Position numbers and translations under genes: made by a program. A stretch of DNA of 13,367 bases. Source: JBOFSQ01 sp051651625 (GTDB lineage: Bacteria > Planctomycetota > Planctomycetia > Pirellulales > Thermoguttaceae). The notes under the pieces are model-generated. The model did no database searches, was not told where the DNA came from, and saw only the letters and a program-made list of their open reading frames with translations. The DNA lies in the NCBI GenBank assembly GCA_051651625.1, contig JBOFSQ010000055.1, positions 1-13,367 of the forward strand, in the 5' to 3' direction. Shown here piece after piece: positions 1-7,079 of this stretch (positions are counted from its first letter, which is position 1; every line of letters begins with the position of its first letter).

Positions 1-2
1 AC

Positions 3-194
3 GGACGCATCGCAAGCGATAACGCAAAACGATTCGTCAAACCGGAGAGCAACGAGACTGGTCTTTGCAGCAATCATCCGGGCGGATGTAACACGGCGCA
101 TTCGAACGGTTCCGTTCGCTTCACTTCGCAGACGGCGGCCCGAACGGAAACATTCACCGCTCTCGCCGACGGGACGGCAACAGATTATCCGTGA
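3..194 (+). CDS. DUF1559 / H-X9-DG prepilin-like protein, C-terminal fragment
   Basis: This is the last 63 codons of a gene that begins left of the window; the stop TGA is at 192-194. The visible peptide contains SNHPGGCNTAHSNGSVRF. This is the H-X9-DG motif that ends planctomycete DUF1559 proteins: His25 of the fragment, nine residues, then Asn35-Gly36, followed by SVRF. These proteins usually start with a type IV prepilin-like N-methylation segment and are exported; that part is outside the window. The usual Asp of the DG pair is Asn here. Another frame is also open to 228 but has no recognisable motif. The gene converges with the cyclotransferase at 634. Family assignment is fairly sure from the motif. 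The exact role of this family is unknown. Confidence 0.7.
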   Translation, partial: GRIASDNAKRFVKPESNETGLCSNHPGGCNTAHSNGSVRFTSQTAARTETFTALADGTATDYP

Positions 195-431
195 ACTTGT
201 GCAAAAATTGTTTTTGAACGACGTTTGAGATTCCCCACTTTCGTCATCGAATGGCGATTTTTCACTCGCTTACGCTTCATTCCGTCATTCGCGCCCCGAC
301 TCCGCTGGGGGCAGGCTACGGCGGGAATCCTGACGGCACTTCGTTGATATGTCTGTACTAATTCGGGCACTTCGTGTTCTTATTGTGTGCTCGGCTGCAC
401 TTATCGCCGGTGACGCGAACGAAAATCCGGT
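195..431. other. Intergenic stretch, no convincing gene
   Basis: No coding region is supported between the DUF1559 stop and the large stem-loop at 432. A minus-strand 61-codon frame (185-370) gives a basic, low-complexity peptide without motifs. Small hairpins are visible: CAAAAA/TTTTTG at 202-216 with a 3-nt loop, just after the stop, and GCCCC/GGGGC at 293-312. The A/T-only stem at 202-216 is too weak to call a terminator. The remainder could be a decayed dispersed repeat, but I see no second copy here. Confidence 0.4.
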
Positions 432-505
432 GCGTCTGTAGGACGCTACCAAACGTTTGAGTCAACCACGCGGTCGGTGGCGTCCTACAGACGCTCGATT
501 TTTTT
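432..505 (+). terminator. Large stem-loop with T-run between convergent genes
   Basis: A perfect 15-bp inverted repeat, GCGTCTGTAGGACGC (432-446) and GCGTCCTACAGACGC (480-494), extends inward by four pairs including one G-T wobble (447-450 with 476-479), giving a 19-bp stem. The loop is about 25 nt. Four bases after the stem come seven Ts (499-505), so it reads as a Rho-independent terminator on the plus strand. On the minus strand the stem is followed only by ATTTTCG, a weaker tract. It lies between the DUF1559 gene (+) and the cyclotransferase (minus) and may stop both. It could also be a copy of a dispersed palindromic repeat. Confidence 0.55.
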
Positions 506-562
506 GCGTGGCACTACCGTAAGCTGCGCGGAGTACCGCTTGTATACGGTTATTGAAATCGC

Positions 563-577
563 TGCCCCGTCGGGGCA
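563..577 (-). terminator. G:C hairpin downstream of the cyclotransferase
   Basis: TGCCCCG-T-CGGGGCA is an almost perfect palindrome about 57 bases beyond the cyclotransferase stop on its transcribed strand. Paired as GCCC/GGGC with a short loop it is very stable, but only GCGATTTC follows, so there is no proper U-tract. It could be a weak terminator or a 3'-end stabilising hairpin. The stretch 578-633 holds nothing I can name. Confidence 0.3.
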
Positions 578-633
578 AAGACGCCAATGGCAACGCAGCC
601 AAATTCGTGAACGCTTACTTCTTTTGTAACCCT

Positions 634-1449
634 TCACGGTTGCACAATTTCCAAGACGTAGAGCACCGGCCAGAGTTTGCCAGTTATGTAGAGACGCCTT
701 GTGGTGGGGTCGAAGGCGATGCCGTTGAGAACGCGGTTGAGTTGTGTCGTGGCGTCGCGGAGCGGAATCTCACGCGGCAACAGCGATGCCATATCAACCC
801 AGCCGACGACGCGGCCCGACTTCGGATCGATTCGCGCGATCCGTAAACTCCCGAAGACGTTCGCCCAAATCTCGCCATCAACCCATTCAAGCTCGTTGAG
901 ACCGCGAATCGGAGTCGTGCCATCGACGACGCTAACGGTATCGACAACTTCAAAAGTTTTTGGATCGCGTCTTTGGAGCGTCGCTGAACCGCTGCTCATC
1001 CAGAGCGACGTACCGTCAAACGTGAGGCCCCAGCCTTCGCCTCGATATTTGTAACGCCGCACTTCGCGTAACGTCGTTTTGTTGAAGACAAAACAGACTT
1101 CGCTCTCCCACGAAATCATAAAGATTTCGTCACCGACAATCGCGATCCCTTCGGCGAAGACGCCGCGTGGAATCGCAACTTTTTCGACAACATTTCCTGT
1201 CGCCACTTCAACACGTCGCAGCGACGAAGTACCGTAACCGCCCGCACTCTCATAGAGCACGCCGCCATCGAAGACGAGTCCTTGCGTGAACGCCTGCGAA
1301 TCGTGCGGCGTCTGTGCGGTGAGTGCAAGACGCAGTGTAGATGGCGACACGGGCGGCGGTACTGATTCCTCCGCCCACGTCGCACGAAGAACAAAAAACG
1401 AAAGTAGAAAGAGATTGCACAAACTCGTTGTCCAGCCTATTTGTACCAT
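634..1449 (-). CDS. Secreted glutaminyl-peptide cyclotransferase (glutamine cyclotransferase family)
   Basis: 271 aa. The enzyme cyclises N-terminal glutamine of peptides to pyroglutamate, releasing ammonia. This is the plant/bacterial beta-propeller type, unrelated to the animal zinc enzyme. An N-terminal signal peptide is visible (hydrophobic 10-22, likely cut after ATWA, residue 26), so it should act outside the cytoplasm. Family motifs seen in order are FTQGL (54-58), YESAGGYG (66-73), FAEGI (98-102), GEGWGLTFDG (137-146), LNELEW (184-189), NGIAFD (242-247) and TGKLWP (256-261). Length fits the family. The ATG (1447-1449) lies inside the end of the upstream chemoreceptor gene (13-base overlap), with GCGGAG just before it, suggesting translational coupling in one operon. 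The biological reason for pairing it with a chemoreceptor is not evident. Confidence 0.9.
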   Translation of the reverse strand: MVQIGWTTSLCNLFLLSFFVLRATWAEESVPPPVSPSTLRLALTAQTPHDSQAFTQGLVFDGGVLYESAGGYGTSSLRRVEVATGNVVEKVAIPRGVFAEGIAIVGDEIFMISWESEVCFVFNKTTLREVRRYKYRGEGWGLTFDGTSLWMSSGSATLQRRDPKTFEVVDTVSVVDGTTPIRGLNELEWVDGEIWANVFGSLRIARIDPKSGRVVGWVDMASLLPREIPLRDATTQLNRVLNGIAFDPTTRRLYITGKLWPVLYVLEIVQP

Positions 1450-3167
1450 TTGCTCCGCTCTTTCTCAAGTGCCTCGCCCGCAAGTATCGGTTTTACTTCG
1501 GTGGCGGGCGGAGCGACATGGCCACCGTCGTTATAAGTAAAGTTTTTCACAATGCGTTCGAGTTCGTGAACGGTTTGGCTGATGTCGGTCGCGGCCTGCG
1601 CAACCTCTGCAACACTGTTCGCGTTTTGAACCGCTGTATCAGTGACCGTTCGCACTACGCCGTTGAGATTGTTGAGACTCTGATTCTGGCTCGCCGACTC
1701 ACGCGAGATTAGCGAAATGATCTCGCCAACATGCGACGCCTGCTGCGTAATGGTAGTGAGCGATACCGCTGTAGCTTTTGCGATAGAACTTCCCGCGTTG
1801 ACTTGGTGAATCGACTGTTCGATCAGTTCGGCGGTCTCCTTCGCAGCCTTGGCACTACGCGACGCGAGATTCCGCACCTCATCGGCAACGACCGCAAACC
1901 CCTTGCCATGCTGGCCAGCTCGCGCCGCTTCGACCGCCGCGTTGAGTGCTAACAGATTGGTCTGGAATGCTATGTCGTCGATAACGCGAATGATCTTTTT
2001 GATCTCGCCAGCACTCATCGTGATAACATCCATCGCGCCAACCATCGACTCCATTTTCTTCTGTCCGTCAGCCGACGCCTCGCGCGCCATCGACGAAGCA
2101 GAGTCGGCCTCAACGGCGTTCCGCGAGTTTTCTTGAGTTTGATTGTTAAGCGAACCAAGCTCGGTGGCGATCTCGCGGAGCTGGTCGGCACACCACGCAG
2201 TACGCTCTTTGACCACTTGACTCGATACCTGAAGCTGGTCGCCTTTCTCAAAAATTGTCGCCGAGATCGTTTGCAATCCACAAACAGCGTCGTAAATCCC
2301 GTAACGCATCTTGATCAGTGCCAAGCCAAGACCATCGCGTTCTGATGCGAGAGGTATCCAAACCGTCAAGTCTCCTTTGGATATTGCCTTGGCGACGCTT
2401 GCCTTTTCGTCGAAGGCTTGGGCAACGCGGTCGAGTGCGATGGTGAACGCACCGATCTCGTCGCGGCGATTGAGTGCCATGCGCACGGTGGAGTCGCCCG
2501 CTTCAAGCGACTTCGCAAATTGTACCGCGCGACGCATAGCAACAACAATGTCGGACGCGGTCCAAAACGCCCACGGCCCCAGCGTGAAAAGCCCAAACAG
2601 CACAACGCCCAACATCCAAAACTCTTGCTTGCGCATGCAGGCCTTCACAAGGTCGCGGCATTCCATCCGCAGCTTGACAACTTCGTCTTCCAACGTAGTG
2701 AGTTTGCCGAGCAGTAGGTCGAGCGTGGGGATGAGTTCTTGCAGATAGATAAGCTTCACAGAATCAGTGTTTGTCGGGTCCCACACCGACACCATTTTCC
2801 CGCCCAAATTGTGGACTTTGTGGTGATCGCTGTCTAGATCGGTGAAGAGTTCGCGTATCTTTCCGCCAACTCTTTTGGTGATTTCTTCACCGTCGCTGTA
2901 GTACCATTGCCCGAATGCGCACGCCGTTGCATCGGTGCCGATGGCCAGTTTCTCTGGTGGCGTGATGATGGCGCGATCCACCTTTTGAAGCCACTGGAGG
3001 TGCGCCTTTTCCGCACGCATCAGACTTGCAAGCAAGTCGTCGCACTCCAACTGCTGCGACATCAAACTATCAACCTCGCGGTCGGTGTAAAAACTAATCG
3101 CGCCAACAAGCAACGCAAACGTTATCCCCGCAACCGCAATACCAATGATCTTCGAGAAAATACTCAT
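1437..3167 (-). CDS. Methyl-accepting chemotaxis protein with extracytoplasmic CZB zinc-binding sensor domain
   Basis: 576 aa membrane chemoreceptor that would pass signals to CheA/CheW. Order: TM1 (about 8-27); extracytoplasmic helical region (28-182) carrying a chemoreceptor zinc-binding (CZB) pattern with His56 (HLQW), Cys83 (CAFGQW), His115 and His119; TM2 (about 183-206); HAMP-like linker (207-260) plus a second HAMP-like segment (about 255-300); then the signalling hairpin, whose tip and flanks are at 397-449 (FQTNLLALNAAVEAARAG, VVADEVRNLA). No C-terminal CheR-tether pentapeptide is seen. The ATG at 3165-3167 is chosen because GAGGAG precedes it by about 9 nt and the hydrophobic helix follows. 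The frame stays open upstream, but only through the palindromic repeat at 3222-3323. Known CZB ligands are three His and one Cys, as here. Ligand and output are unknown; zinc, or an oxidant acting on the cysteine, is plausible. Confidence 0.92.
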   Translation of the reverse strand: MSIFSKIIGIAVAGITFALLVGAISFYTDREVDSLMSQQLECDDLLASLMRAEKAHLQWLQKVDRAIITPPEKLAIGTDATACAFGQWYYSDGEEITKRVGGKIRELFTDLDSDHHKVHNLGGKMVSVWDPTNTDSVKLIYLQELIPTLDLLLGKLTTLEDEVVKLRMECRDLVKACMRKQEFWMLGVVLFGLFTLGPWAFWTASDIVVAMRRAVQFAKSLEAGDSTVRMALNRRDEIGAFTIALDRVAQAFDEKASVAKAISKGDLTVWIPLASERDGLGLALIKMRYGIYDAVCGLQTISATIFEKGDQLQVSSQVVKERTAWCADQLREIATELGSLNNQTQENSRNAVEADSASSMAREASADGQKKMESMVGAMDVITMSAGEIKKIIRVIDDIAFQTNLLALNAAVEAARAGQHGKGFAVVADEVRNLASRSAKAAKETAELIEQSIHQVNAGSSIAKATAVSLTTITQQASHVGEIISLISRESASQNQSLNNLNGVVRTVTDTAVQNANSVAEVAQAATDISQTVHELERIVKNFTYNDGGHVAPPATEVKPILAGEALEKERSKWYK

Positions 3168-3221
3168 TACTCTGTTCTCCTCACCACAAAAAAATGCCCT
3201 ATCACGGTTACGAAAACACAA

Positions 3222-3323
3222 CGTAGGGGCAGACCCATGTGCCTGCCCTAAACCTTTTGTAATGGCAGACCTATGTGTCTGCCCTGAACCTCGTAAGGGC
3301 AGACACGCAGGTCTGCCCCTACG
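3222..3323. repeat. 102-bp palindromic repeat block with 14-bp terminal inverted repeats (REP/MITE-like)
   Basis: The block begins CGTAGGGGCAGACC (3222-3235) and ends with its exact reverse complement (3310-3323). Inside are three hairpin units about 35 bp apart: GGGCAG/CTGCCC (3227-3232 with 3243-3248), GGCAGAC/GTCTGCC (3264-3270 with 3277-3283), and GGGCAGAC/GTCTGCCC (3297-3304 with 3311-3318). Linkers are short and A/T-rich. It lies between the nifJ stop (10 bases away) and the chemoreceptor start. It looks like a dispersed palindromic repeat rather than a gene. It may protect or terminate the nifJ transcript, although no strong U-tract follows. I see no other copy in this window. Confidence 0.75.
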
Positions 3324-3333
3324 GTGCAAAACT

Positions 3334-6300
3334 CTACTCGTTCTTCACACCTGCAAGCGTTGTGTAGAGGGCGAACTTTTGTTCGGCGTCGTGCTGGGCC
3401 TGCGCCATGAGTTTGTCGTAGACAGCTGCGTTGGAACGCGCCAAAACCTCGAAGCGGTTCTGCTTCGACGCAAACTCTTTGATCGTCCCCTTCAGCTCTT
3501 TGCTCGCAAGTTCGAGCGGCTGCGACTTGCGTGGGTCGTAGCTGTAGAGCGTCCAGTAACCTGTCGCCACCGCTTCTTTTTGCAAGTCGAGACCAGTCGT
3601 CATGTTAATCCCCTGTGCAATACAGTGGGCGTAAGCGATGACGATTGACGGGCCACGATACGACTCCGCCGCACGGATCACCTTAATCGCGTGATTCGGA
3701 TTCGCGCCAAGCGCAATCTGACCAACAAAGACGTTCCCATACGACATCGCCATCATCCCCAAATCCTTCTTGCGAGTCGGCTTGCCACCAGCAGCGAACT
3801 TCGCCACCGCACCAAGCGGCGTTGCCTTTGACGCTTGACCGCCGGTGTTGGAATAAACTTCAGTGTCCATCACGAGCAGATTGATGTCGCGTCCCGAAGC
3901 GAGAACGTGGTCAAGACCACCGTAACCGATGTCGTAAGCCCAGCCGTCACCGCCGAACGCCCACACACTCCGCCGCACAAGCGAGTCGGCAGCGGTGAAG
4001 AGATTCGCACCGGTAATGCGGCAACACGTCGTTCCGTCGCACTTGTCGAGCTTCGACTTAAGCTGCGCAACCCACTCACGCTGCTGCGTGATTTCCGCCT
4101 CGGTCTCTTGTTTGTTGTTCAAGATGTTGTCAACAAGTCCGGCACCGATCTTGTCGCGTTTTCGGGTGAGCATCTCGCGGGCAAACTGATTTTGCTGATC
4201 AACCGCAAGACGCATACCGAACGTGAACTCCGCGTTGTCTTCAAAGAGCGAGTTGCACCACGACGGACCACGCCCATCGGCGTTGACACAATACGGCGTC
4301 GTCGGCAAGTTGCCACCGTAAATCGACGAACAACCAGTCGCGTTGCCAATTAGCATTCTGTCGCCGAAGAACTGCGTGATGAGCTTGATGTACGGCGTTT
4401 CACCGCAACCAGCACACGCACCGGAATACTCAAAGAGCGGCACCAGAAGTTGCGAACCCTTGATCGAATCGGCGTTGACTTCGCCGCGTTCCGCATCGGG
4501 GATCGAGAGGAAGAAGTCCCAGCACGCACGCTCGGTGTCGAGATGCTGCATCTTGTCTTCCATGTTGATCGCCTTCTTCCCTTCGACGGCCTTGTTCTTG
4601 CCGGGGCAGTTGTGAACGCAGAGTCCGCAACCGGTACAATCGTCGGGCGCGACTTGAATCGTCATCTTCGCGCCGGGATATTCCTTCGTCTTCCAGTCGG
4701 TAGACTTGAAACCTTCCGGTGCCTTCGCAAGTAGTGCGGCGTCGTATTTCTTCATCCGAATCGCCGCGTGCGGACAGACCAGCGAACACTGCCCGCACTG
4801 AATACAAGTCGCTGAATCCCAGACCGGAATGTCGATTGCGATGCTGCGGCGTTCGTACTGGCTCGTTGCGGTCGGGAAAGTTCCGTCGCACGAAAACGCC
4901 GAGACTGGAAGCGAGTCGCCACGCTGCGCGAGAATCTCGCCCAAAACTTCTTTCACATACTTCGGCGGATTGTTCGTCGCACCCGAAACACGCGAAAACT
5001 TCGATGTCACCGACGCCGGAACTTTCACTTCTTGGAGTGCGGCGAGCGAGGCGTCAACGGCGGCGTAGTTTTTCTGCACGACCGCGTCGCCCTTCTTTCC
5101 ATACGCTTTTTGAATCGCCTTTTTGATGTAACCGATGGCCTCATCTTCGCTCATAAATCCGGCGAGTTTGAAGAAGCAGGTCTGCATGATCGTGTTGATC
5201 CGCGACCCCATTCCGGTTTCCTTGGCGACCTTCACCGCATCGACAACGTAGAACTTGAGTTTCTTGTCGATGATTTCTTGTTGCAACTCCTTCGGCAGGT
5301 GTCCCCAAACTTCGTCCGCGCTGTATGGGCTGTTGAGCAGGAACGTCCCGCCGCTGACGATCCCCGCGAGCATGTCGAGTTTTTCGGTGAAGACAAACTG
5401 GTGACACGCAACAAAGTTGGCACTCGTAATCAGATACGATCCCTTGATCGGACGCGGCGAAAACCGCAGGTGCGAGACCGTCACCGAACCAGCTTTCTTG
5501 GAGTCGTATACAAAATAACCTTGCGAAAACTTGTCGGTGTATTCGCCGACGATTTTCGTTGTTTCTTTGTTTGCACCGACGGTGCCGTCGCTTCCAAGAC
5601 CGAAGAACAGGCAGCGGGTAACGTCTTTGGCTTCGGTCGAGTAGTTCGGGTCGAACGCGAGTGAAAGTTTCGTAACGTCGTCGTTGATGCCGACGGTGAA
5701 AACTTTCTTCGGCGACGGTTTTGCAAGTTCGTCGTAGATTGACTTCACCATCGTTGGCGTAAACTCTTTCGACGAGAGACCGTAACGCCCAGCGATGACG
5801 CTGATGTCGGTGCGACCTTGTTGTACCAGTGCGGTGACAACATCTTGATAGAGTGGTTCGCCGAGCGAGCCGGGTTCTTTTGTGCGGTCGAGAACGGCGA
5901 TTTTTTTGACGGTCTTCGGGAGAGCGTTTACCATCGCGGCGGCGTCGAACGGGCGATAGAGACGCACCGTTACAAGCCCGACTTTTTCATTCTTGCCAAC
6001 GTGGTCGAGATATTCTTCAACGACGCCGGTTCCCGAAGCCATAATGACAATCACGCGGTCGGCGTCGGGTGCGCCGTAGTAATCGAACAGGTGATACTGG
6101 CGACCGGTGACTTTTGCGAACTTGTCCATTTCCGCTTGTACAATCGCGGGGACTTTGGTGTAGAACTCGTTGCACGCTTCGCGGGCTTGGAAGAAGACGT
6201 CGGGGTTTTGGGCGGTGCCGCGAAGTTTCGGGGCGTCGGGCGAGAGGGCACGTTGGCGGAACGCTTTGATCGCGTCGATGTCGAGCATCTCTTTGATTTG

Positions 6301-6870
6301 GTCGTCGGTGAGTGGTGTGACGCCGTTGACTTCGTGCGACGTGCGAAAACCGTCGAAGAAGTGGACGAACGGTATGCGGCTTTTGTATGTTGCCGCGTAT
6401 GCGACCATTGCCATGTCGTGAGTTTCTTGGACGCTTCCGCCGCCGAGCATTGCCCATCCGGTTGAGCGGCAGGCGAGGATGTCGCTGTGGTCGCCGAAGA
6501 TTGAGAGTGCGTGAGTTGCGACGGTTCGTGCCGAGACGTGAAAGACGGTTGGCGTGAGTTCGCCAGCGATCTTGAACATATTCGGGATCATCAGGAGCAA
6601 CCCTTGCGACGCGGTGAACGTGCAAGTGAGGGCACCCGCTTGGAGCGAGCCGTGAACTGCGCCAGCGGCACCGGCTTCGGACTGCATTTCAGCGATGTGC
6701 GGCACGGTACCGAAGATATTTGTTTTTCCTTTTGCTGCCCATTCGTCGGCGAGTTCGCCCATTGTTGACGATGGCGTGATGGGATAGATTGCCATCACTT
6801 CGTTGCAGGCGTGTGCGACGAGAGTTGTCGCTTCGTTACCGTCGATCATGTGAAGTTGTTGTTGACTCAT
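3334..6870 (-). CDS. nifJ: Pyruvate:ferredoxin (flavodoxin) oxidoreductase, single-chain
   Basis: 1178 aa, the usual length for the homodimeric enzyme. It converts pyruvate and CoA to acetyl-CoA, CO2 and reduced ferredoxin in the cytoplasm, using thiamine diphosphate and three [4Fe-4S] clusters. Seen: N-terminal domain with YPITPSS (29-35) and SARTV (113-117); gamma domain (about 420-620); an 8-Fe ferredoxin domain with Cys689/692/695/699 and Cys745/748/751/755; proximal-cluster cysteines Cys819, Cys822, Cys847 and Cys1083; TPP region GGDGWAYDIG (973-982) and YSNTGGQ (1006-1012). All cluster ligands are present, so it should be functional. The ATG at 6868-6870 is preferred (GGAG about 9 nt upstream, family N-terminus); the frame stays open upstream to 6993 with no family sequence. 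It is divergent from the peptidase gene and indicates anaerobic pyruvate metabolism. Confidence 0.97.
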   Translation of the reverse strand: MSQQQLHMIDGNEATTLVAHACNEVMAIYPITPSSTMGELADEWAAKGKTNIFGTVPHIAEMQSEAGAAGAVHGSLQAGALTCTFTASQGLLLMIPNMFKIAGELTPTVFHVSARTVATHALSIFGDHSDILACRSTGWAMLGGGSVQETHDMAMVAYAATYKSRIPFVHFFDGFRTSHEVNGVTPLTDDQIKEMLDIDAIKAFRQRALSPDAPKLRGTAQNPDVFFQAREACNEFYTKVPAIVQAEMDKFAKVTGRQYHLFDYYGAPDADRVIVIMASGTGVVEEYLDHVGKNEKVGLVTVRLYRPFDAAAMVNALPKTVKKIAVLDRTKEPGSLGEPLYQDVVTALVQQGRTDISVIAGRYGLSSKEFTPTMVKSIYDELAKPSPKKVFTVGINDDVTKLSLAFDPNYSTEAKDVTRCLFFGLGSDGTVGANKETTKIVGEYTDKFSQGYFVYDSKKAGSVTVSHLRFSPRPIKGSYLITSANFVACHQFVFTEKLDMLAGIVSGGTFLLNSPYSADEVWGHLPKELQQEIIDKKLKFYVVDAVKVAKETGMGSRINTIMQTCFFKLAGFMSEDEAIGYIKKAIQKAYGKKGDAVVQKNYAAVDASLAALQEVKVPASVTSKFSRVSGATNNPPKYVKEVLGEILAQRGDSLPVSAFSCDGTFPTATSQYERRSIAIDIPVWDSATCIQCGQCSLVCPHAAIRMKKYDAALLAKAPEGFKSTDWKTKEYPGAKMTIQVAPDDCTGCGLCVHNCPGKNKAVEGKKAINMEDKMQHLDTERACWDFFLSIPDAERGEVNADSIKGSQLLVPLFEYSGACAGCGETPYIKLITQFFGDRMLIGNATGCSSIYGGNLPTTPYCVNADGRGPSWCNSLFEDNAEFTFGMRLAVDQQNQFAREMLTRKRDKIGAGLVDNILNNKQETEAEITQQREWVAQLKSKLDKCDGTTCCRITGANLFTAADSLVRRSVWAFGGDGWAYDIGYGGLDHVLASGRDINLLVMDTEVYSNTGGQASKATPLGAVAKFAAGGKPTRKKDLGMMAMSYGNVFVGQIALGANPNHAIKVIRAAESYRGPSIVIAYAHCIAQGINMTTGLDLQKEAVATGYWTLYSYDPRKSQPLELASKELKGTIKEFASKQNRFEVLARSNAAVYDKLMAQAQHDAEQKFALYTTLAGVKNE

Positions 6871-6929
6871 ACTGGGATTCTCCGTGAGTAGGGTGTGAGG
6901 AACTGTAAACGCAAACCAAACGTCGTGAG

Positions 6930-6935
6930 ATTGTA
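6930..6935 (-). promoter_or_regulatory. Candidate extended -10 of the nifJ promoter
   Basis: On the minus strand TACAAT is preceded by TG one base upstream (TG-A-TACAAT), an extended -10 pattern. The -35 region has no good match. Start of transcription would be near 6923, leaving a leader of about 53 nt before the nifJ ATG. It lies in the 209-base divergent region shared with the peptidase gene. Confidence 0.4.
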
Positions 6936-6996
6936 TCACAAAATCGCTTCGCAGGGAGGGAGAGTGCGCAAGAGCAAAGATTGCGCTAGTCATACA

Positions 6997-7025
6997 TTGA
7001 CGCTGGTGGATGCGGAGTCTATAAT
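6997..7025 (+). promoter_or_regulatory. Sigma-70-type promoter of the prolyl oligopeptidase gene
   Basis: TTGACG (6997-7002), a 17-base spacer and TATAAT (7020-7025): 11 of 12 consensus bases at ideal spacing. Transcription would start near 7032, giving a leader of about 48 nt to the ATG at 7080. This is the clearest promoter in the window. Housekeeping-type expression of the peptidase is inferred. Confidence 0.75.
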
Positions 7026-7079
7026 GGCGCGACGCATGTTATTCACATACTCTCCCCACTCCCCCAACACTCCACCACC

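Noticed and set aside
103..118. CGAACGG-TT-CCGTTCG palindrome
   Set aside because: It lies inside the DUF1559 coding region with a 2-nt loop and codes for the conserved NGSVR; likely coincidence.
1..228. Open frame at the left edge (frame 1, 75 codons)
   Set aside because: It is Arg-rich without motifs, while frame 3 of the same stretch encodes the DUF1559 H-X9-DG end.
3168..3221. Separate promoter for the chemoreceptor
   Set aside because: Only poor -35/-10 matches at bad spacing; cannot be supported.
3168..3329. 54-residue N-terminal extension of the chemoreceptor
   Set aside because: It is translated palindromic repeat sequence; the internal ATG at 3165-3167 has a good GAGGAG and precedes the TM helix.
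6871..6993. 41-residue N-terminal extension of nifJ
   Set aside because: It runs back through the candidate promoter and SD and has no family sequence; MSQQQLHMIDGNEATT fits the family start.
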